Below, piece by piece: positions 6,555 through 12,153 of a DNA stretch of 12,153 nt. Origin of the DNA: JBDNFP01 sp041689775 (GTDB lineage: Bacteria; Bacteroidota; Bacteroidia; Cytophagales; Spirosomataceae). The stretch lies in the NCBI GenBank assembly GCA_041689775.1, contig JBDNFP010000302.1, forward strand, positions 1-12,153. The letters are read 5' to 3'. Made by a program: the position numbers and the translations under genes. The notes beneath the pieces were generated by a model that made no database searches, had not been told where the DNA came from, and saw only the letters and a program-made list of their open reading frames with translations. The stretch's first letter is position 1, and each line of letters opens with the position of its first letter.

Positions 6555-7670
6555 ATGGAAGATACAAAACCTGAATTATTCAAAATAACGTTTGACGGAA
6601 TCGAGATCGAGGTAGAACCGGGTACCACGATCATGCAGGCGGCACGAAGAATTGCCGAGGCAGATGCTTCCCAACACCACCTCGTGCCCCCCGCTATGTG
6701 CTACTACGAACCTCTCAAAGGCAGTGGTGGTAAGTGCAGAGCCTGCCTCGTAAGAGTAGCGCAAGGTTCGGCACGCGACACTCGTCCTATGCCAAAGCTT
6801 ATTCCTTCCTGCATTACACAGGTACAAGATGGTATGGTAGTAGAAAACGTCACTAATCCTGCTGTACTCGAAGAAAGAAAAGGGATTGTAGAGTTTCTTC
6901 TGCTCAATCACCCACTCGACTGCCCGGTTTGTGATCAAGCCGGTGAGTGTCATTTGCAAGACTTCGCCTTTGAGCACGGCTCGGTTAAAACGCGTTATGA
7001 GGAAGATCGTCGTACCTTTGAAAAACACGATCTTGGTCCCTACATTCAACTGCACATGACTCGTTGCATTTTGTGCTACCGTTGTGTGTACACCGCCGAT
7101 CAGATTACCAACAAGCGTGTTCATGGAGTACTGGGTCGGGGTGATGCCGCCGAGATTGGTACTTACATTGAGAAGGCAATTGATAACGACTTTTCAGGTA
7201 ACGTCATTGATGTGTGTCCGGTAGGCGCACTTACCGATAAAACCTACCGTTTCAAAAACCGGGTATGGTTTTCAAAACCCGTAGACGCCCATTGCGACTG
7301 CGACAAATGTAGCGGTAACGTAATACTCTGGTACCGTGGAGAAGAAGTGATCCGGGTAACGGCCCGCAAAAACGTATGGGATGAGGCAAAAGAGTTCATC
7401 TGCAACACCTGCCGTTTTGAACGTAAGAAAACCAGTGATTGGACCATCGAAGGCCCAACCAAAGTACAGCGTAGCTCGGTGATCTCTGCCAACAAGTACC
7501 GCGCCGACCTTATTGAAAAGCCAGCATTTGCCCTTAAAATGGCGGCATCGCAGTACAAAGAGATCGACGATTCTCGGCCTTATATTACCGATGATGCAAC
7601 CGTTCGTCAGCTAAGTATTGAGAACAACAAGAAAGCCAATCAGCGCTCTCTTGCGGAAAAAAGCGAATAG
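6555..7670 (+). CDS. nuoG: NADH-quinone oxidoreductase subunit G, short form
   Basis: NuoG takes electrons from NuoF along a chain of Fe-S clusters. In order: a [2Fe-2S] ferredoxin domain with Cys49, Cys61, Cys64 and Cys86 (N1b); a His-Cys3 site with His119, Cys123, Cys126 and Cys132 (N5); and a [4Fe-4S] site with Cys171, Cys174, Cys177 and Cys221 (N4). Next comes a region resembling the small Fe4S4 domain of molybdopterin enzymes, with Cys247, Cys249, Cys252, Cys283 and Cys286, a spacing that does not match the usual C-x2-C-x3-C of cluster N7. The protein then ends at 371 residues after WTIEGP and SSVISANKY. The large molybdopterin-like C-terminal domain (family length about 700-900) is absent. 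I believe short NuoG is common in Bacteroidota, so this is probably a native form and not a truncation. It starts at ATG 6555. Confidence 0.93.
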   Translation: MEDTKPELFKITFDGIEIEVEPGTTIMQAARRIAEADASQHHLVPPAMCYYEPLKGSGGKCRACLVRVAQGSARDTRPMPKLIPSCITQVQDGMVVENVTNPAVLEERKGIVEFLLLNHPLDCPVCDQAGECHLQDFAFEHGSVKTRYEEDRRTFEKHDLGPYIQLHMTRCILCYRCVYTADQITNKRVHGVLGRGDAAEIGTYIEKAIDNDFSGNVIDVCPVGALTDKTYRFKNRVWFSKPVDAHCDCDKCSGNVILWYRGEEVIRVTARKNVWDEAKEFICNTCRFERKKTSDWTIEGPTKVQRSSVISANKYRADLIEKPAFALKMAASQYKEIDDSRPYITDDATVRQLSIENNKKANQRSLAEKSE

Positions 7671-7737
7671 AAATTATTCTTTATAATTGACCAAACTTCC
7701 CCACAGGAGAAATAGCCATTTAGATACCTTAATAAAC

Positions 7738-7751
7738 CGTGGCTAACCACG
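7738..7751 (+). promoter_or_regulatory. Small hairpin directly ahead of the nuoH start codon
   Basis: CGTGG (7738-7742) and CCACG (7747-7751) form a perfect 5-base GC-rich stem with a CTAA loop, ending 10 bases before the nuoH ATG. At this distance it could influence ribosome access to nuoH. It may be chance; no T-run follows, so it is not a terminator. Confidence 0.35.
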
Positions 7752-7761
7752 CAAAAGTATA

Positions 7762-8841
7762 ATGGAGCTAACCGCATTTATCATAAAGTCAATCCTCATT
7801 CTGGTGATCTTCGGACTCACCCTTGTGATTGCAATGTATTCTACCTACGGCGAACGTAAGGTAGCAGCATTTATGCAGGACCGTCTGGGTCCTGACCGGG
7901 CTGGTCCCTGGGGTCTGTTACAACCGTTGGCCGACGCCGGAAAGATGTTTTTTAAGGAAGACTTCATCCCCGCTCAGGCCAGTAAGTGGCTCTTTATAGC
8001 GGGTCCGTGTCTTGCCATGCTTACCGCTCTGATGGCAAGTGCCGTTATTCCTTTTGGTAGTACTATTCGGTATGAAGACGTGGAAGTGGCTGTTCAGGGA
8101 GTTGAAGCCAATATCGGTATTCTGTACATCTTCGGAGTTGTATCTCTGGGAGTTTACGGTGTCATGGTAGGAGGTTGGGCTTCCAATAATAAGTTTTCGC
8201 TGCTGGGTGCTATTCGTGCCGCCTCACAAAACATCAGTTACGAGGTAGCCATGGGGCTTTCTATAGTAGCTATTCTGATGATGAGCCAATCGCTTTCGGT
8301 AGGCGAAATCGTATCGCAACAGCACGGCGGAAACTGGAATATCTGGTATCAACCCTTAGGATTCATTATCTTCCTTACTTGTGCCTTTGCCGAGTGTAAT
8401 CGTACTCCTTTTGATTTGCCCGAGTGTGAGACCGAGCTGATAGGTGGCTACCACACCGAATATAGTAGTATGAAGCTTGGGTTCTACCTTTTTGCTGAGT
8501 ATATCAACATGTTTGTGTCATCGGCCGTGATGTCTGCTCTGTACTTCGGAGGCTATAATTACCCCGGTATGGATTGGGTGTATACTCAGCTTACGGGTGC
8601 TTTTGGTAACGTAGCAGGTCACAACGTAGCAACGCTCATTGGTACAGCGGCATTTTTCGGAAAGTCCCTATTTGGCGTGTTCTTTTACATGTGGGTACGC
8701 TGGACGCTTCCGCGCTTCCGCTACGACCAATTAATGAACCTGGGCTGGAAGGGCTTGATCCCGCTGGCTATTTTGAATATATTGATTACAGGGGTAGGCA
8801 TTTTGTTTATACAACCAGCCCTTACCGCCCTTTTGAAATAA
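7762..8841 (+). CDS. nuoH: NADH-quinone oxidoreductase subunit H
   Basis: NuoH is the membrane subunit that, with NuoB and NuoD, forms the entry of the quinone tunnel and links electron transfer to the proton-pumping arm. It has 359 residues, at the long end for the family, and about eight membrane helices. Conserved elements: ERKVAAFMQDRLGPDRAGP (31-49), LLQPLADAGKMFFKED (52-67), the acidic loop and helix AECNRTPFDLPECETEL (210-226), GGYHTEYSSM (228-237), LFAEY (243-247) and WVRWTLPRFRYDQL (311-324). Glu161 within a membrane helix (SYEVAMG) is a conserved charged site. It starts at ATG 7762, 91 bases after nuoG, with a small hairpin immediately upstream; nuoI begins 28 bases after its stop. 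Confidence 0.97.
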   Translation: MELTAFIIKSILILVIFGLTLVIAMYSTYGERKVAAFMQDRLGPDRAGPWGLLQPLADAGKMFFKEDFIPAQASKWLFIAGPCLAMLTALMASAVIPFGSTIRYEDVEVAVQGVEANIGILYIFGVVSLGVYGVMVGGWASNNKFSLLGAIRAASQNISYEVAMGLSIVAILMMSQSLSVGEIVSQQHGGNWNIWYQPLGFIIFLTCAFAECNRTPFDLPECETELIGGYHTEYSSMKLGFYLFAEYINMFVSSAVMSALYFGGYNYPGMDWVYTQLTGAFGNVAGHNVATLIGTAAFFGKSLFGVFFYMWVRWTLPRFRYDQLMNLGWKGLIPLAILNILITGVGILFIQPALTALLK

Positions 8842-8869
8842 TCCCGAAACGGAAAAAACGAGTAGTGCC

Positions 8870-9463
8870 ATGCAATTGACCAATCGCTCTAAGCAAGTTA
8901 GTAATAAACAAATGACCCTGGCCGAACGGATCTATCTTCCGGCTATCGCTCAGGGTATGGCTATCACGATTAAGCACTTTTTTCAAAAGAAAGTGACCAT
9001 CCGCTATCCCGAAGTAAAACGTTATCTGGGCCCGGTGTTTCGGGGTCAGCACATTTTGAAACGCGATGAAGATGGACGTGAGCGGTGTACTGCCTGCGGC
9101 TTGTGCGCCGTGGCTTGTCCGGCTGAGGCAATTTCTATGGTAGCCGAGGAACGCCAAAAAGGGGAAGAGAACCTGTACCGAGAAGAAAAGTATGCTGCTG
9201 TTTACGAAGTAAATATGCTGCGCTGTATTTTCTGCGGACTTTGTGAAGAGGCTTGCCCAAAGCAGGCTGTGTACCTTCGTCACGATGAGTTCGTACCCGT
9301 ATTTACGGAGCGTGATCAGGTTATCTGGGGCAAAGATCTCCTTGTGGAAGATATGAATAATCGCTACACCCGTGAAGCCTGGACGAAGGAAGAAGCTCAC
9401 GAGCAAGACCTAAAAAAGGCAAATGGCGATCTATCTACCGTTGTACCACGGGCTATTCCCTGA
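8870..9463 (+). CDS. nuoI: NADH-quinone oxidoreductase subunit I
   Basis: NuoI holds two [4Fe-4S] clusters (N6a and N6b) that bring electrons from NuoG to NuoB. The two ferredoxin motifs are exact: Cys73-x2-Cys76-x2-Cys79-x3-Cys83-Pro in CTACGLCAVACP and Cys119-x2-Cys122-x2-Cys125-x3-Cys129-Pro in CIFCGLCEEACP. The N-terminal part contains the amphipathic IYLPAIAQGMAITIKHFF segment (about 21-38) that rests on the membrane next to NuoH, then VTIRYPE, typical of the family. The 197 residues are slightly longer than many NuoI, with a charged C-terminal tail of about 50 residues after the second motif region. ATG 8870 is chosen; an ATG 14 codons later is possible but gives a shorter lead. Confidence 0.96.
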   Translation: MQLTNRSKQVSNKQMTLAERIYLPAIAQGMAITIKHFFQKKVTIRYPEVKRYLGPVFRGQHILKRDEDGRERCTACGLCAVACPAEAISMVAEERQKGEENLYREEKYAAVYEVNMLRCIFCGLCEEACPKQAVYLRHDEFVPVFTERDQVIWGKDLLVEDMNNRYTREAWTKEEAHEQDLKKANGDLSTVVPRAIP

Positions 9464-9511
9464 GTCATTAACTATATTAGTGCGAACGTTTATTTCCGAA
9501 AGAACCTTCCA

Positions 9512-10030
9512 ATGAATCCAACGCTTTCTTTATTCTATTTTCTGTCGTTTCTGACGATACTCAGCGCCATGATGGTTATTTTTTCCCGTAACCCTATCCA
9601 TAGTGTGCTTTATCTGATTCTGACGTTTTTCTGCTTGTCTGGGCATTACATTCTTTTGAATGCCCAGTTTCTGGCGGCCGTTAATATCATTGTGTACGCG
9701 GGTGCCATTATGGTACTCTTCCTTTTTGTCATCATGTTCTTGAACATGAAAGAAGACGATGAGCAAGTCAAGACCAATGTTACTAAGATTGCGGCTACTA
9801 TTGTGGGTGGGACCATCTTCATCATTTTGTTTGGCGCCTATCGCAAATCGCAGGTAGGTACCTACAATCCCTACGAGTACAGTTCACAAACCGGTATGGT
9901 TGAAAGCCTCGGACAGGTACTCTTCCGCGAGTACCTTCTACCCTTCGAGCTTGCGTCTGTATTGTTCCTGATTGCTATGGTGGGAGCCGTTATGCTCGGT
10001 AAGCGTGAATTAGGAGAAAGACATTTCTGA
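9512..10030 (+). CDS. nuoJ: NADH-quinone oxidoreductase subunit J
   Basis: Membrane subunit of the complex I arm between NuoH and NuoK. It has 172 residues and about five membrane helices. Family signatures: NPIHSVLYLILTFF (27-40), FLAAVNIIVYAGAIMVLFLF (53-72), whose third helix carries the pi-bulge and conserved Tyr62 and Gly64 involved in coupling, and the last helix LLPFELASVLFLIAMVGAVM (142-161), followed by GKRELGERHF. The C-terminus is complete. It is the last nuo gene here. In most bacteria nuoK follows within a few bases or overlaps, but here a strong terminator comes 15 bases after the stop and nuoK, L, M and N are absent. Confidence 0.96.
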   Translation: MNPTLSLFYFLSFLTILSAMMVIFSRNPIHSVLYLILTFFCLSGHYILLNAQFLAAVNIIVYAGAIMVLFLFVIMFLNMKEDDEQVKTNVTKIAATIVGGTIFIILFGAYRKSQVGTYNPYEYSSQTGMVESLGQVLFREYLLPFELASVLFLIAMVGAVMLGKRELGERHF

Positions 10031-10045
10031 TTAACCTGTCTCCCC

Positions 10046-10085
10046 AAAGAAAAAGGCGAACCCGATCGGGTTCGCCTTTTTCTTT
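10046..10085. terminator. Bidirectional terminator: perfect 40-base palindrome between nuoJ and the GMC gene
   Basis: Bases 10046-10085 are a perfect palindrome with 20-base arms centred on GATC at 10064-10067. The GC-rich core GGCGAACCC / GGGTTCGCC is flanked by A-rich and T-rich tracts, so the plus strand and the minus strand each see a hairpin followed by a T-run. It lies 15 bases after the nuoJ stop and 16 bases beyond the stop of the convergent oxidoreductase gene, so it should end both transcripts. Confidence 0.92.
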
Positions 10086-10101
10086 ACGCCATTGTCGGAT
10101 A

Positions 10102-11742
10102 TTACACCGAGACAGCCTTGTTCAATATTCCTCCCGAAAGTAGTTTTCCTAAGATCAGATCCGCTCCTTTTTCACCGATCATAATAGCCGTTGCGTTGGT
10201 ATTACCCGCAATAATACGTGGCATGATGGAAGCATCTACTACCCGCAGCCCTTCGATACCCCGCACGCGTAGCTGCTCGTCTACCACGGCCATTTCGTCG
10301 TGTCCCATTTTGCAGGTACCTACCGGATGGTACACCGTTTCCAGACTCTTCTTGATGTGCAGAATTATCGCTTCATCCGAACTTTGATCGGGCGGCACAA
10401 TGATCTCTTTCCGAATTTGACTAAACGCCTCCGACTCCATCACTTCCATAGCCTGCCGGGTACCTTTCAATAGCGTGGCTACATCTGCCTCTTCCGAAAG
10501 AAAGTTAGGCTGAATTAACGGGGTATCTGCTGCGTTAGCCGAGCGTAAGCCTACGTGTCCTCTACTTTGGGGTTTTAGTAAGGTAGGGAGTATGGTGTAT
10601 CCGCCCGTGAGTGGAAAAGTAGTAATGTCGTACAGATCACCGGTGTAGTCATCCCCAAGGTGAATCGGAGAGAAATGGTATTGCATATCCACGGGGTCGG
10701 GTGAATCCGTTATTTTCAAAAACGCTACCGCCTCCAAAGGGCTAATCGTGAGCGGGCCTTTCTTGAATAGTCCATACTGCAACAGGGCCAATAGTTGATT
10801 CTTGATGCTCAGCTCATTATTAGCCAAGGGTACCGTAGCCAGTGAACTCACCGAAACAAACAGGTGGTCCTGCAAGTTTTTACCGACGCCCGGTACATGT
10901 TTCTTCACCGCTATTCCGTGCTTTCTCAGCTCATCGGCGTCCCCAATGCCCGATAGCATCAATAATTGGGGTGAATTGAATGATCCGGCCGACACAATTA
11001 CTTCTTTGTTAGCAAATGCTTTCTGAGTAGTAGACGTACCCGTAAAAAACTCCACCCCGATGGCTCGATCGTTTTCAATCAGTACCTGACGGGTAAGGGC
11101 TTTTGTAATAACAGTAAGGTTAGGGCGATTAAGGGCTGGTTTCAAAAAGGCGGTAGCCGCACTATGCCGTTTCTGATCTTTGATCGTAAACTGAAAGAAC
11201 CCAGCGCCGAGCTGCTCGGCACCATTATAATCCTCGTTTTCTGATAGTCCTTTTTCGACACAGGCTTTCACAAACGCATCCGCCGCCGAAGTTCGGTACC
11301 GCTGCGCAAACGTTACATTCAACTCCCCGCTTTGCCCGTGGTATGAATTATCAATTTGTTCGTTATGCTCCGACCGGACAAAATAGGGTAATACGTCCTC
11401 GTAGCTCCAACCGGCATTTCCCAGCGAGGCCCATTCATCAAAATCAGCCCGGTTACCCCGAACGTACGCCATCGCATTCGTAGAGCTACATCCACCCAAG
11501 GTTTTTCCTCTGGGCAAGAAAATCTTGCGGTCGAGTACATGCTTTTGCGGCTCGGTCCAGTAGGCCCAGTCCACTTCACTCCTATTGAGCTTAGAATAGG
11601 CAGCCGGTATTTGTATTTCTAATTTTTTATCTGGCCCACCGGCTTCCAGCAGAAGTACCGAAACCGAGGGGTCAACAGAAAGGCGGTTAGCCAGTACGCA
11701 GCCGGCTGATCCAGCCCCAACGATGATGAAATCGAATTGCAT
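10102..11742 (-). CDS. GMC-family FAD-dependent oxidoreductase (choline/alcohol dehydrogenase type)
   Basis: This flavoenzyme oxidises an alcohol to an aldehyde, passing electrons to a quinone or similar acceptor. The 546 residues match bacterial choline dehydrogenase (BetA) and AlkJ-like alcohol dehydrogenases. The Rossmann FAD motif GAGSAGCVLANRL is at 9-21, with Glu33 (LLLEAGG) to bind the ribose. GMC signature 1, PRGKTLGGCSSTN, is at 77-89, and signature 2, GSFNSPQLLMLSGIG, at 253-267. The C-terminal domain contains the catalytic pair His472 (YHPVGTCKMG) and Asn514 (GNTNATAIMIGEKGADL). No signal peptide is visible, so it is probably cytoplasmic or membrane-attached. The substrate cannot be decided; there is no betB or transporter gene alongside to support choline. 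The ATG at 11742 leads directly into the FAD motif. A weak promoter-like TACATTTC lies about 27 bases upstream on the minus strand. Confidence 0.92.
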   Translation of the reverse strand: MQFDFIIVGAGSAGCVLANRLSVDPSVSVLLLEAGGPDKKLEIQIPAAYSKLNRSEVDWAYWTEPQKHVLDRKIFLPRGKTLGGCSSTNAMAYVRGNRADFDEWASLGNAGWSYEDVLPYFVRSEHNEQIDNSYHGQSGELNVTFAQRYRTSAADAFVKACVEKGLSENEDYNGAEQLGAGFFQFTIKDQKRHSAATAFLKPALNRPNLTVITKALTRQVLIENDRAIGVEFFTGTSTTQKAFANKEVIVSAGSFNSPQLLMLSGIGDADELRKHGIAVKKHVPGVGKNLQDHLFVSVSSLATVPLANNELSIKNQLLALLQYGLFKKGPLTISPLEAVAFLKITDSPDPVDMQYHFSPIHLGDDYTGDLYDITTFPLTGGYTILPTLLKPQSRGHVGLRSANAADTPLIQPNFLSEEADVATLLKGTRQAMEVMESEAFSQIRKEIIVPPDQSSDEAIILHIKKSLETVYHPVGTCKMGHDEMAVVDEQLRVRGIEGLRVVDASIMPRIIAGNTNATAIMIGEKGADLILGKLLSGGILNKAVSV

Positions 11743-11915
11743 AATAGTCTTGTGTAGAATGAATATTTGAAATGTAGTAATTATCCGGAAACCAAATTAC
11801 AATTTTTTCTTGCGGTATTCATATCCTCGACAAGCCCTTTACATAATACATGCGGTCAGTTTCAATCGGGATACTATCTTTACCGAACCTTAGGAATGAT
11901 TAAAAAATAAGATGG

Positions 11916-12153
11916 TCAATTTCCGGGCTTGATCAGGTAATTCCATTCGGGTATTTTCTCATCAAAAGTGATGTAGCGACCCATGTCGTTTTTGAAGTTG
12001 TGGTCAAGCGGCATCTTGGTGGCGTAAGTCTTGGCGTTTATGGTCGTCGACACCGTCAGCCCCGTCTTTGTGGCGGTCGTGTCGGTGAGTTCTTTGACAA
12101 GTTGGATAGTACGGAAAGGCACCCCCTGCCAAGTGCGAGAGACCTGAGCGAAC
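11916..12153 (-). CDS. ISAzo13-family transposase, C-terminal part (runs off the window)
   Basis: The minus-strand frame is open from the window edge to a TGA at 11916-11918, giving 79 residues. It begins FAQVSRTWQGVPFRTIQLV, continues KELTDTTATKTGLTVSTTI, and ends WNYLIKPGN. I recognise this as the C-terminus of ISAzo13-family (Rhodopirellula-type DDE) transposases, which have a SxxWxGxP motif, TTTxTGLxV and a final EWNYxIKP. The catalytic domain lies outside the window. A GTG at 12122 could be read as a start but is internal to the family alignment. The end of the protein is intact; whether the whole element is functional cannot be told. The identification rests on remembered family sequence, not a search. 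Confidence 0.75.
   Translation of the reverse strand, partial: FAQVSRTWQGVPFRTIQLVKELTDTTATKTGLTVSTTINAKTYATKMPLDHNFKNDMGRYITFDEKIPEWNYLIKPGN
11916..12153 (-). mobile_element. Part of an ISAzo13-type insertion sequence
   Basis: The transposase end indicates an insertion sequence entering from the right. Its terminal inverted repeat should lie in the 11743-11915 gap upstream of the oxidoreductase gene, but with only one end in view I could not identify it. The stated left limit is the transposase stop and not a mapped element end. Confidence 0.5.

Noticed and set aside
6576..7124. Minus-strand open frame of 182 codons opposite nuoG
   Set aside because: The plus strand encodes all the Fe-S ligands of NuoG; the opposite frame has no recognisable motif.
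8822..9406. Minus-strand open frame of 194 codons opposite nuoI
   Set aside because: It is a mirror of nuoI, whose two exact ferredoxin motifs fix the real strand and frame.
11769..11796. Minus-strand promoter for the oxidoreductase gene (TACATTTC with TTTG upstream)
   Set aside because: The -7 match has one mismatch and the spacing to TTTG is only about 16 bases, too short for a firm call.

Overview
The window is a piece of a Bacteroidota chromosome, most likely from the Cytophagales. Three things in the sequence point there: a protein ending in a type IX secretion (Por) sorting domain, a promoter matching the phylum-specific TTTG / TAnnTTTG pattern ahead of the nuo genes, and a short NuoG of the type I associate with this phylum. 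Start sites mostly lack a clear Shine-Dalgarno sequence, which also fits.

Layout. Bases 1-1389 hold the 3' part of a secreted, repeat-built surface protein made of Ig-like units of about 73-74 residues. A 304-base gap follows with a terminator, a Bacteroidota-type promoter and an inverted repeat near the predicted transcription start. Bases 1694-10030 hold ten co-directional genes for respiratory complex I (NADH:quinone oxidoreductase), nuoA-B-C-D-E-F-G-H-I-J, with gaps of 12 to about 120 bases. A perfect 40-base palindrome works as a terminator for this operon and for the convergent gene that follows, an FAD-dependent GMC-family oxidoreductase (choline/alcohol dehydrogenase type, minus strand). 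The right edge carries the C-terminal end of an ISAzo13-family transposase, also minus strand, which runs out of the window.

How the genes work together. NuoE, F and G form the NADH-oxidising module (FMN and Fe-S clusters). NuoB, C, D and I form the connecting module that carries electrons to quinone. NuoA, H and J are membrane subunits next to the quinone site. The antiporter-like pumping subunits NuoL, M and N and the small subunit NuoK are not here: the operon stops after nuoJ at a strong terminator. If the organism makes a full proton-pumping complex I, nuoK-N must lie elsewhere. This split is the most noteworthy feature of the window. I did not find evidence of an entirely new biological system; the other observations are inverted repeats in the gaps between nuo genes, the short NuoG with an altered C-terminal cysteine pattern, and small deviations in NuoD.
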